A DNA stretch of 14,215 nt from Chloroflexota bacterium. GTDB lineage: Bacteria; Chloroflexota; UBA6077; CF-72. Positions 7,444 through 13,877 of the stretch are shown one piece after another (within the stretch, counting starts at the first letter, position 1; the number at the start of each line of letters is the position of its first letter). The notes under the pieces are model-generated. The model did no database searches. It was not told the DNA's origin and saw only the letters and a list, made by a program, of their open reading frames with translations. Both the position numbers and the translations under genes were made by a program. The stretch is taken from contig JAFAPL010000629.1 of NCBI GenBank assembly GCA_019247135.1, forward strand, positions 1 through 14,215, read 5' to 3'.

Positions 7444-8670
7444 ATGGCTGCCACAGTAGCCGCCACCCAGCCACGCCCACGTACGGCGCCCCAGGTTGGT
7501 TGGCTGCTGCGTCTGCCTTATCCGCTGCGCAACGCGCTCGGCCGCTGGCGGACACTGCTGAGCATGATGCTCGGCGTTGGTATCGCGCTGAGCATTGGGA
7601 TGACCATTCTCGGGGTCATCAGCGCTGAGATGGACCTGCTCACGGGCGACTACTTGCGTTCAGGCATCGACCTGTACGTGGCGACTCAGGGCGGCAAGAT
7701 CGTCGCCCGTCTGGCAGGTGATACGCCCGGGACGATTCAGAACGCCGGCGCCGTCATGGCGGCGATTCGCGGCTGGCCCGAAGTGCAGAACGCGATCGGT
7801 GGTATGAGCTGGACGATGCAACGCGACCCGCCAGGCCCCGTGCGCCGTGGTCAGCCAACCGAGCTGGTAGCCGTCCTCGGGGTCGACGGCGACCCGACAA
7901 CTGTGCCGGGCACGCTCGCGCTCGACAGCGGCAGGTGGCTGCGCGGCACGAATGAAATCGTGCTTGGCCGACAACTGGCGCGCGACAAGGGCCTCACTCT
8001 GGGCGACTCGCTGCGGTTGAACGGCAGCACGTACACAGTCGTTGGGATCGGTTTGCTGCGTGGGTTTTCGGCATTTGGCCAGAACTCGGTCGTGTACATG
8101 GACTACCGAACGCTCGTCCAACGCGCTCAGGTCGGCAACACCGTGAACGTGATCGCGATTCAGTCGACCGCGCCGTCAGCGGTTGTCCAACGCATCAACG
8201 ACTTCGGCGGCCTGACCGCCTGGACGCCCGAGCAGCTGGTCGCGGAGGCTCAGGCGGCCAGCGCCAGCAGCGTCGCCATCGACTGGATCCTGATCATCCT
8301 GACCCTCGGCGTGGCCGGACTGTTCGTGAATACGATGCTCAGCCACTCGGTCAGCACGCGCCGCGCCGAGTTCGCGGTGCTGCGCGCGATCGGATTTCCG
8401 TCGAGCTGGATCGTGCTGACGGTCGCGCTCGAGTCGCTGACGATCACTGTGGCCGCGGGTGTGATCGCGGTGGTGATCGCTTTCGCGTTCGGTGCCGCCA
8501 TCAACGCCACCATCGCCGCCCAGTACGGCCTGGACTCGCTGTTTCGCGCGGACCCCTCGCTGTTCATGCTGGTGTTCGGTCTCGCGGCCGCGCTGGGCGT
8601 CGTCTCCGGCGTGGTTCCGGCTCGCCGGGCGGCGTCGGTGGACCCGGTGGAAGTGTTGCGCGAGTCGTGA
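7444..8670 (+). CDS. ABC transporter permease, FtsX/MacB type
   Basis: A 408-residue membrane subunit of a MacB/LolC-like exporter, a class that works as a mechanical device driven by ATP hydrolysis in the partner subunit. The layout fits: a cytoplasmic N-terminus rich in Ala/Pro/Arg, TM1 about 37-60, an extracytoplasmic domain about 61-275 of MacB-periplasmic-core type, then three TMs at about 278-298, 322-352 and 372-392. Between TM2 and TM3 the phrase RRAEFAVLRAIGFP (306-319) is the conserved coupling segment, and the C-terminus ARRAASVDPVEVLRES is the usual FtsX ending. The start ATG at 7444 fixes a plausible cytoplasmic tail. The stop overlaps the ATPase start by 4 bases (GTGA). The family is certain; the cargo (lipoprotein, peptide, antibiotic or other) is unknown. 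Confidence 0.93.
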   Translation: MAATVAATQPRPRTAPQVGWLLRLPYPLRNALGRWRTLLSMMLGVGIALSIGMTILGVISAEMDLLTGDYLRSGIDLYVATQGGKIVARLAGDTPGTIQNAGAVMAAIRGWPEVQNAIGGMSWTMQRDPPGPVRRGQPTELVAVLGVDGDPTTVPGTLALDSGRWLRGTNEIVLGRQLARDKGLTLGDSLRLNGSTYTVVGIGLLRGFSAFGQNSVVYMDYRTLVQRAQVGNTVNVIAIQSTAPSAVVQRINDFGGLTAWTPEQLVAEAQAASASSVAIDWILIILTLGVAGLFVNTMLSHSVSTRRAEFAVLRAIGFPSSWIVLTVALESLTITVAAGVIAVVIAFAFGAAINATIAAQYGLDSLFRADPSLFMLVFGLAAALGVVSGVVPARRAASVDPVEVLRES

Positions 8671-9344
8671 TCGATCAGACGGAGCTCGAGATGCACCACG
8701 TGTGGCGCCTGTATCGCGTGGGCGACGAGGATGTCGTTGCGCTGCGAGACGCGACCGTCTGTATTCGCGCGGGCGAACTGGTCGCCGTCGTTGGTCCGTC
8801 AGGATCGGGCAAGAGCACGTTCCTGCAGCTCATCGGTTTGCTCGATTCTCCGAGTTCCGGCGAGGTGCGTTTTAATGGACGCAACGTCGGCTCACTCGGT
8901 GAGGCGGAACGGACACACGTCCGGCTGGAGTCGCTGGGTTTCGTGTTCCAGCGATTTCATCTGCTGAATCAGCTCACGGCGATTGAGAATGTGATGCTGC
9001 CAATGGAAGCCGCTGGCCTGGGCGCGGAGGAGCGCTATGCACGGGCAGCGCAGCTGCTGGAGTCGGTCGGACTGGGTGACCGGCTGGTGTTCCGACCTGC
9101 GCAGCTTTCGGGCGGTCAGCGTCAGCGCGTCGCGGTCGCGCGAGCGGTCGCCAACAGCCCGAGCGTCATTCTGGCCGACGAGCCGACAGGCGAGCTTCAC
9201 ACGGATGACAAAGCGCGCGTACTGGGCCTGTTCAACCGACTGAACGAGGAAGGGCGAACGATCGTGATCGTGACGCATGATCCTGACGTGGCCGCGGTAG
9301 CGAGGCGCCAGGTCGAGATACGGGACGGGACTCTGCGTGGCTAG
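8667..9344 (+). CDS. ABC transporter ATP-binding protein, LolD/MacB type
   Basis: A 225-residue nucleotide-binding subunit that pairs with the preceding permease. Walker A is GPSGSGKST (43-51), the Q-loop is FVFQRFHLL (Gln95), the signature is LSGGQRQRVA (147-156), Walker B is VILADE (167-172, Glu172), and the switch histidine is in IVTHD (His204). LNQLTAIENVMLP (100-112) and the overall length are typical of the LolD/MacB/FtsE group. Oddity: the usual DEPTGNLD reads DEPTGELH, so the D-loop aspartate is replaced by His178, which could alter communication between the two ATP sites. The start is GTG at 8667, overlapping the permease stop by 4 bases. The end overlaps the next gene's GTG start by 8 bases, so the three genes are one translationally coupled operon. 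Confidence 0.94.
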   Translation: MIDQTELEMHHVWRLYRVGDEDVVALRDATVCIRAGELVAVVGPSGSGKSTFLQLIGLLDSPSSGEVRFNGRNVGSLGEAERTHVRLESLGFVFQRFHLLNQLTAIENVMLPMEAAGLGAEERYARAAQLLESVGLGDRLVFRPAQLSGGQRQRVAVARAVANSPSVILADEPTGELHTDDKARVLGLFNRLNEEGRTIVIVTHDPDVAAVARRQVEIRDGTLRG

Positions 9345-10059
9345 CGTGACGGCGCCCACGCCGACGCAGCCGCCGCCCCCGAGCGTCCCTGTCGTTCCGC
9401 CTCTGCCGCCGGCGCGCCAGCGTCGGCGCGCGTGGCGGCCGTCACGGCGCGTTTTGCTCATCGGCTCGGCGCTGCTCCTGATCGTGCTCGTAGTGATCGC
9501 GATTGCAGCGCAGCGGTCCGCGTCGAACACTGCACCCGCACCAACGCCAGCCGCCGCGCCGCTCGTCGCGCACGGGCAGATCGTTCCGGTGCGTGTGGCG
9601 CGCGTGGGCACCCAGGGCGGCGGCGTGGTCCAGCAGTTGGCCACCAATCCGGGCGATAGCGTCCAGGCTCAGACGCCGCTGGCCTGGGTGGTCAGTTCGA
9701 GCGGCACCGAGATCGTCACGGCTCCGTTCGCCGGGTCCGTGGCCAATGTGCTGGTGCATGCCGGAGACACGCTGGCGCCGGGTGCGGCTGTTGCCGTGGT
9801 GGCCGACATGCGCACTCTGCAGATCGAAACCAACGACGTCGACGAGTTCTTGATCAACAAGGTCAGCATCGGCGAGACGGTGACCGCGACCATTGACGCG
9901 CTCGACGACTACGCGGTCAACGCGACGGTCACCAACATCTCGTTATTGCCGCAAACGACTGCAACGGGCGCGCCGCAGTATCCGGTGATCTTGCGCCTGG
10001 GCGCCCTGCCGCCCGGCGCGCGCGCAGGGATGTCGGTGCGCGTCACGTTCCCGGGTTAG
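9337..10059 (+). CDS. Membrane-fusion (HlyD-like) subunit of the ABC exporter, lacking the hairpin
   Basis: A 240-residue single-pass protein, the third gene of the exporter operon. A Pro-rich cytoplasmic tail (1-38, ending in a basic RQRRRAWRPSRR) precedes one TM (about 39-58), then an Ala/Pro linker. Two half-lipoyl motifs follow, about 96-119 and 124-157 (second: APFAGSVANVLVHAGDTLAPGAAVAVVAD), and then a beta-barrel-like segment (160-238) ending in GARAGMSVRVTFPG, a standard fusion-protein ending. Only a few residues separate the half-lipoyl motifs, so the long alpha-helical hairpin that docks to a TolC-type outer-membrane channel is absent. This suits a cell without an outer membrane, or a regulatory partner for the permease. 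The start is GTG at 9337, overlapping the ATPase stop. An alternative start inside the tail cannot be excluded. Confidence 0.88.
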   Translation: MASVTAPTPTQPPPPSVPVVPPLPPARQRRRAWRPSRRVLLIGSALLLIVLVVIAIAAQRSASNTAPAPTPAAAPLVAHGQIVPVRVARVGTQGGGVVQQLATNPGDSVQAQTPLAWVVSSSGTEIVTAPFAGSVANVLVHAGDTLAPGAAVAVVADMRTLQIETNDVDEFLINKVSIGETVTATIDALDDYAVNATVTNISLLPQTTATGAPQYPVILRLGALPPGARAGMSVRVTFPG

Positions 10060-10095
10060 CTTTCCGGGGCGGCCAGGTGGCGCGTTCGACACCCG

Positions 10096-11085
10096 TTACA
10101 GCCGGCCGGCCACGCGCAGCACGTACAGCGCGTCCGTGGTCACCCATTCGTTCATGCGCGTCCGACTGCGGCCACGCCAGTCCACGAGGTCGGCGTGCAG
10201 CATGGTGTTGGACGTGACCGCGCTGTAGTAGCGTCGCTCGGCGGGCCAACCGCCGCCGGGGAGCTCCTTCTGCTCCAGCAGATCCAGTGCGTCCTTGCAG
10301 CGAGGGTCGCCAAGCAGATCGAGCTCGGCCAGGCCCTTCAGACCGGTGAGAACGTCGTAGTGCCAATACGGCGGGTAGTGCAGCTTCACGAACTCGGGAT
10401 GGATCACCTGTCCGTTCGACCTGCGCTTGAACAACCCGCGTTCCAGGAGTACTTCGGCCGCGCGGTTGGCAGCGGATTTCGCGCGCTGACTCGCGTCCAC
10501 GGCGAGTCCGCGCATGGGTAAGAGCGTCTCCATAAATGACGAGGTGTGTGCGTCTGGCTCTTTGTCGCAGTTCCAACCGCCGTCGGGCCATTGCCAGTGC
10601 AGCAGTCGTTCTACGAGCCGGTCGGCGTCTTCACGACCGATCAGACCAAGCCGCGTCAGGAACCACAGCGCCGCGCCTTGCTGTGAGGCGCACCGACGAT
10701 AGCGCTGCCGCATGATGGGCACGCCTGGTCGGCGGTACGCCGCCGCCCTGGTGGTCGCCTCGAATTCCATGTAGTAGCGCTCATCCAGCCAGCAGTCCAG
10801 GACGCGCCGCGCGGCAGGCAAGAGTGACCGGTCACCGCTCGGATAGCCAAGCTCGGCCAGCGCGGAGAAGATCCAGTGCGCGCCCTGCCACTTGGCGTAG
10901 ACGTGCCGCTCGGCCGCAAGCCCGGCGAGCAGGCATCTGACCCGCGCCGAGTTTGCGATCTCCTGCTCGACCTTCTGGACCTGCGGTGCGTGCGGATCCG
11001 TGTCGAGAACCTTGACGAGGACGCGCCAGTGGATCGACGGCTCGTCACTTTGCCGTAACAATTCGATCAAAGACGTGCGGCGCAC
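10096..11085 (-). CDS. Alpha/alpha-toroid protein related to prenyltransferase/squalene oxidase repeats
   Basis: A 329-residue predicted cytoplasmic protein with no signal peptide or TM. It appears built of helical-barrel repeats like those of terpene cyclases and protein prenyltransferases. QW-type phrases support this: WQWPDGGWNCDK (164-175) and LPGGGWPAERRYY (275-287), plus aromatic helix-pair patterns such as KWQGAHWIFSALAELGYP (65-82) and YPPYWHYDVLTGLKGLAELDLL (237-258). I see no DxDD (class II cyclase acid) and no clear metal site; candidate reactive residues are Cys173-Asp174 and the PDAHTS stretch (177-182). It may bind or modify a hydrophobic ligand or be a non-enzymatic scaffold. 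The start is GTG at 11085, because an in-frame stop lies 4 codons upstream. It converges with the ABC operon (36-base gap) and diverges from the mini-protein. The fold is moderately sure; the function is not known. Confidence 0.75.
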   Translation of the reverse strand: MRRTSLIELLRQSDEPSIHWRVLVKVLDTDPHAPQVQKVEQEIANSARVRCLLAGLAAERHVYAKWQGAHWIFSALAELGYPSGDRSLLPAARRVLDCWLDERYYMEFEATTRAAAYRRPGVPIMRQRYRRCASQQGAALWFLTRLGLIGREDADRLVERLLHWQWPDGGWNCDKEPDAHTSSFMETLLPMRGLAVDASQRAKSAANRAAEVLLERGLFKRRSNGQVIHPEFVKLHYPPYWHYDVLTGLKGLAELDLLGDPRCKDALDLLEQKELPGGGWPAERRYYSAVTSNTMLHADLVDWRGRSRTRMNEWVTTDALYVLRVAGRL

Positions 11086-11136
11086 GCGCGATTTCTATGC
11101 GCGCGGCACACAAGGTGCAATATGCGGTGTCAGGGT

Positions 11137-11143
11137 AGGAGGT
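11137..11143 (+). promoter_or_regulatory. Strong Shine-Dalgarno for the membrane mini-protein
   Basis: AGGAGGT is nearly perfect complementarity to the 16S tail and contrasts with the other starts in the window. It lies downstream of the first in-frame ATG (11122), so it supports the later start at 11158, although the gap of about 14 bases is longer than optimal. Confidence 0.6.
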
Positions 11144-11157
11144 TCAGAAACGCGCTT

Positions 11158-11307
11158 ATGCTATGGGCACTTGTTGTCTTGTTGCTGCTGCTGTGGATTG
11201 GCGGTTTTACGCTGAACGTCGCCGGCGGGTTGATTCACCTGTTGCTGGTCCTGGCGATCATCGTCGCCATCTACAACCTGGTCGTTTCCCGCGGCCGGGC
11301 TGTGTAG
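11158..11307 (+). CDS. lmo0937-type small membrane protein (DUF5670-like)
   Basis: A 49-residue, very hydrophobic protein: an N-terminal TM (about 2-18, MLWALVVLLLLLWIGGF), a short glycine turn, and a second TM (about 21-41, GGLIHLLLVLAIIVAIYNLV), ending in a basic SRGRAV. MLW at the start and GGLIHLLLVLA...I.NL match the lmo0937 family of tiny membrane proteins, whose function I do not know. An in-frame ATG at 11122 would add 12 polar residues, but the family begins at MLW and the strong AGGAGGT (11137-11143) lies between the two ATGs, so 11158 is chosen. The spacing of about 14 bases is long. This is one of very few genes here with a strong Shine-Dalgarno. A hairpin follows 33 bases after the stop. 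Confidence 0.8.
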   Translation: MLWALVVLLLLLWIGGFTLNVAGGLIHLLLVLAIIVAIYNLVVSRGRAV

Positions 11308-11340
11308 CGACCCGACACCTCGGGAGATAGATCCAGCTGT

Positions 11341-11368
11341 CCTCCCCCTGAGTGAGACCAGGGGGAGG
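11341..11368. terminator. Perfect 10-bp hairpin between the mini-protein and the nitrile hydratase operon
   Basis: Arms 11341-11350 (cctccccctg) and 11359-11368 (cagggggagg) are exact reverse complements around an 8-base loop, in the 113-base gap 33 bases after the mini-protein stop. It is probably a transcription barrier separating the two plus-strand units. No T-tract follows, so it is not a textbook intrinsic terminator. The C/G-run style recalls the larger palindrome at 3540-3616. Confidence 0.55.
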
Positions 11369-11408
11369 GAACCGCCGGCGGTCGGGGTTGGCGCCGCGAA
11401 GCGCGCGC

Positions 11409-11414
11409 TAGCAT
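11409..11414 (+). promoter_or_regulatory. Possible -10 element (leaderless) before the nitrile hydratase operon
   Basis: TAGCAT ends 6 bases before the GTG at 11421. There is no Shine-Dalgarno between it and the start. A TTGGCG at 11388-11393 could be a weak -35 with a short 15-base spacer. It lies after the hairpin, so it could launch the operon independently of the mini-protein. Confidence 0.4.
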
Positions 11415-11420
11415 GGCAGC

Positions 11421-12023
11421 GTGAATGGCGTGCACGACATGGGCGGCATGCATGGCTACGGCCCCGTCGAGGTCGAGCCCAACGAGCCCGTATTCCATGC
11501 TCGCTGGGAAGGCGTTGTGAGGGTGCTCATCACGCGCAGCCTCAACAACGTCTTCAACCTGGACGAGATGCGCCACGCCATCGAGCGCATCCCGCCTGCC
11601 GAGTACATCGCCTCGAGTTACTACGAGCGTTGGCTATCAGCGCTGGAAACCTTGATGGTCGAGAAGCGCGTGCTCGACGCCACACAACTGCCGACCGGCG
11701 TCCACGCGACGCCCGCGGCGTCCGTCGAGCTAGCTTTCGCGCCGTCGGGCGAAACGCCGCGCTTCAAGCCGGGCGACCGCGTGAAAACGAAAAACGTTCA
11801 CCCGACCGGCCACACTCGTCTGCCGCGCTACGTGCGCGGCAAAATGGGCACGGTGCGCACCGTGAACGGGCCGTTCATCCTGCCAGATGCCAACGCGCAT
11901 GGTCTGCCCGAACGGCGTGAGCCCGTGTACGCCGTCGAATTCAAAGCGTCCGACCTGTGGGGCACCGGCGACCACCTGGTGTGCGTCGATTGCTGGCAAA
12001 GCTACCTGGAGCCTGCGATATGA
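11421..12023 (+). CDS. nthB: Nitrile hydratase subunit beta
   Basis: The beta subunit of nitrile hydratase, which with alpha forms the enzyme that adds water to nitriles to give amides. The N-terminus MNGVHDMGGMHGYGPV (1-16) is the family signature. Helical part: FHARWEGVVRVLITR (25-39), DEMRHAIERIPPAEY (48-62) with Arg51 in the place of the arginine that holds the oxidised cysteines of alpha, and YYERWLSALETLMVEK (67-82). The C-terminal SH3-like barrel has FKPGDRVKTKN (115-125), HTRLPRYVRGKMGTV (131-145), which should supply the second such arginine, and WGTGDHLVCVDCWQSYLEP (180-198). At 200 residues it is slightly short for the family. The start is GTG at 11421, chosen because it gives the signature N-terminus. 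The stop overlaps the alpha start (ATGA). Confidence 0.97.
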   Translation: MNGVHDMGGMHGYGPVEVEPNEPVFHARWEGVVRVLITRSLNNVFNLDEMRHAIERIPPAEYIASSYYERWLSALETLMVEKRVLDATQLPTGVHATPAASVELAFAPSGETPRFKPGDRVKTKNVHPTGHTRLPRYVRGKMGTVRTVNGPFILPDANAHGLPERREPVYAVEFKASDLWGTGDHLVCVDCWQSYLEPAI

Positions 12024-12655
12024 GCCACGAGCACGACGACAACGGCCATCATCCACACCCGCCAACTGACGTGGAGGCTCGGACCCGAGCACTCGAGTCG
12101 TTACTGATCGAAAAAGGGCTCGTCAGCTCCGAAGAGGTCGACCGAATCATCAACATGTACGAGCAGGACATCGGCCCGCTGATCGGTGCCCGCGTCGTCG
12201 CCCACGCCTGGGTCGATCCGGCCTTCAAGCAGCACCTGCTCACCGACGCCAACGCGGCGCTGCATGAGCTCGGCATCGATAGCGTCGGCAGTGCGGGCAC
12301 GCGGCTTCGCGTTCTGGAGAATACGCCGTCGGTCCACAACATGGTGGTCTGCACGTTGTGTTCGTGTTATCCGTGGGCGATCCTCGGCCTGCCGCCCACC
12401 TGGTACAAGTCATCGGCATACCGTTCGCGCGCGGTGATCGAGCCGCGCGACGTCCTGCGCGAGTTCGGGCTCGAGCTGCCACCCGAGACCACGATCAATG
12501 TCTGGGACAGCAGCTCCGATCTGCGATACATGGTCTTGCCCGAGCGACCGTCGGGCACCGAGAACTGGACCGAAGAGCGGTTGGTGGAGCTGGTCACGCG
12601 CGACTCGATGATCGGGGTGGCGCAGGCACGCGTGCCGTCAGCCTCGGGCGTATGA
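12020..12655 (+). CDS. nthA: Nitrile hydratase subunit alpha, cobalt type
   Basis: The 211-residue metal-binding subunit of nitrile hydratase. The metal claw VCTLCSCYPW (110-119) supplies Cys111, Cys114, Ser115 and Cys116; in active enzymes Cys114 and Cys116 are oxidised to sulfinic and sulfenic acid. Threonine after the first cysteine (CTLCSC) and tyrosine after the motif mark the non-corrin cobalt class, since iron enzymes read CSLCSC. Other family parts are RTRALESLLIEKGLVSSEEVDR (21-42), NIMY-type helix IINMYEQDIGP (43-53), GARVVAHAWVDPAFKQ (56-71) and YKSSAYRSRAVIEPRDVLREFG (129-150). The His-rich N-terminus (HEHDDNGHHPHPP) may bind metal. The start ATG at 12020 overlaps the beta stop by 4 bases and has GGAG 8 bases upstream; longer upstream reading is inside beta and unlikely. 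The stop overlaps the activator start (ATGA). Confidence 0.97.
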   Translation: MSHEHDDNGHHPHPPTDVEARTRALESLLIEKGLVSSEEVDRIINMYEQDIGPLIGARVVAHAWVDPAFKQHLLTDANAALHELGIDSVGSAGTRLRVLENTPSVHNMVVCTLCSCYPWAILGLPPTWYKSSAYRSRAVIEPRDVLREFGLELPPETTINVWDSSSDLRYMVLPERPSGTENWTEERLVELVTRDSMIGVAQARVPSASGV

Positions 12656-12960
12656 TCGAGCGTTCGGTCGCAGAGCCCGAGGGCGCGCCGCTGCCGCGCA
12701 AGAATGGCGAGCTCGTGTTCGAGGCGCCCTGGGAAGGGCGCGCGTTCGGCCTCGCCGTGCTGCTGAACGAGCGCGGACAGTACGAGTGGAACGCGTTTCG
12801 CGACAAGCTGATCGCCGAGATCAGTGACGATCGCGCGTATTACGAGAGCTGGCTGACGGCGCTCGAGAACGTGCTGTTGTCTCGCGGCCTGGTCGATCGT
12901 GCCGAACTCTCGGCTCGCACCGAAGCGATCCGCAGCGGCGAACGCGACGACGTTTTCTAA
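12652..12960 (+). CDS. Nitrile hydratase activator / accessory protein (P14K-NhlE type)
   Basis: A 102-residue accessory protein of cobalt nitrile hydratase. In studied systems such proteins bind the alpha subunit, help cobalt insertion and cysteine oxidation, and then hand alpha to beta. It resembles the N-terminal half of beta, as known for the family: ELVFEAPWEGRAFGLAVLL (20-38) parallels beta's PVFHARWEGVVRVLI, and YYESWLTALENVLLSRGLVD (63-82) parallels YYERWLSALETLMVEKRVLD. The ATG at 12652 overlaps the alpha stop (ATGA), so order beta-alpha-activator is one coupled operon, as in Rhodococcus nhlBAE. Its C-terminus is short and ends acidic (SGERDDVF), unlike the basic tail I recall being important in NhlE. 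After it comes a 78-base gap to a converging gene, with nothing recognised. Confidence 0.92.
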   Translation: MIERSVAEPEGAPLPRKNGELVFEAPWEGRAFGLAVLLNERGQYEWNAFRDKLIAEISDDRAYYESWLTALENVLLSRGLVDRAELSARTEAIRSGERDDVF

Positions 12961-13038
12961 GAAGCGATCGCACCGCATTCGCGCGGGCTGCCGCTGGATC
13001 AGCCACAGCAATCTACGTTGAGTTGCACACCGGACGTT

Positions 13039-13875
13039 TCAGGGTGGGCTGCCCCAGCGCTGTTGGATCGCGCGTTGGGCTTCGTTCCAGGCAGGGTCGC
13101 ACGTATTGACGGGCGGGTCGCCGCCAGTTCGGAAGGCCTCGTCCTCGGCAGCGAAGTAGGCCTCGGTACAGGCCTGCCATACCGCGAAAGCCGCATCGTT
13201 CTCCAGTTGGAAGCACTCACTTCGACTAGCCCCTGTGGCGCCGCCAACGGTGCACAAGCCGCCGCCCTGGTCAGCCGACGGCGAGCCCTCGTCCGCCGCG
13301 GGCGGAGGCGTCGGCTCGGGCGTGGCGGAGGCCCCCGCCTGGCAGTCGGCTAGCTGCTGATTGAAACTGTCGAGCAGTGCCACGTCGCCCTGCGCCTGGC
13401 CGACCGTCTGGTCGAGCTGCGCGAACACTGACGACAACTGGACGAGGCTCGGCACACCGGCCTGCGCCGGCCCAACGGCCGCGAACTGGCTTTCCCAGCC
13501 GGCGAGCTGATTGAGCAGGTCGCGCAGATACGCGTCAGACGCAGCTTGCTGGTTCGCAGCTTGCCAGCCCGCGACTTGGGCACCGATCTGAGCCACGATC
13601 CCGCCGAACGTGCCCGCCACGTCAGGCGTGATACCAGGCAGGGCACCCTGCGCTGCCAGCGACAGCAGCTCCGCGGGCGCCACCGCTACGAGCGGGGCGA
13701 TCTGCGACAGCGATTGCTGCGCCTCAGCCCGGTCCTGGTCAACCTGCTGCTGCTGCGACTGGACCTGTGCCGCCACGTCATCACACCCGGACTGTGCCCG
13801 AGCGGCCGAGGCAGGCAGCATTCCAGTCTGAGCAACGAGCAGGACGCCGAAGACCCAGCGCAGTTGCGACACCAT
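13039..13875 (-). CDS. Secreted protein of unknown function, Gln-rich helical part and Cys-containing tail
   Basis: Not recognised. The 278-residue product starts with a signal peptide (MVSQLRWVFGVLLVAQTGMLPASAARAQSG, hydrophobic core about 7-20; likely cleavage after ASA or ARA). Cys31 is not in a good lipobox, so it is probably soluble. Residues 31-180 are Gln/Ala/Leu-rich and helical, with coiled-coil character around 35-60 (QSQQQQVDQDRAEAQQSL) and WESQ/FAQLDQTVGQAQ patterns later. A Pro/Ala/Glu linker (about 183-202) leads to a C-terminal domain with Cys208, 221, 236 and 259; with Cys31 and Cys178 that makes six, an even number that suits disulfides. The ATG at 13875 is chosen because the signal peptide begins there; a longer frame from 14016 would run through the upstream gene's end. 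It starts 2 bases after the aldolase stop, suggesting co-transcription. Confidence 0.75.
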   Translation of the reverse strand: MVSQLRWVFGVLLVAQTGMLPASAARAQSGCDDVAAQVQSQQQQVDQDRAEAQQSLSQIAPLVAVAPAELLSLAAQGALPGITPDVAGTFGGIVAQIGAQVAGWQAANQQAASDAYLRDLLNQLAGWESQFAAVGPAQAGVPSLVQLSSVFAQLDQTVGQAQGDVALLDSFNQQLADCQAGASATPEPTPPPAADEGSPSADQGGGLCTVGGATGASRSECFQLENDAAFAVWQACTEAYFAAEDEAFRTGGDPPVNTCDPAWNEAQRAIQQRWGSPP

Positions 13876-13877
13876 CG

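Noticed and set aside
11095..11123. CTATGC...CAATAT as a sigma-70 promoter for the mini-protein
   Set aside because: The -10 is acceptable but the -35 does not resemble the consensus; not strong enough to list.
11957..12019. Upstream in-frame extension of nitrile hydratase alpha
   Set aside because: The extra 21 residues lie inside the beta gene. The ATG at 12020 has GGAG at the right distance and gives the usual ATGA overlap.
12358..12651. Upstream in-frame extension of the activator to a 200-residue protein
   Set aside because: The extension overlaps alpha fully and has shadow-like Arg/Ala composition; the ATG at 12652 gives the family length and an ATGA overlap.
12961..13038. Possible terminator between the converging activator and secreted-protein genes
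   Set aside because: I found no convincing stem with a T-tract on either strand; only a GCGATCGC octamer, which is probably incidental.
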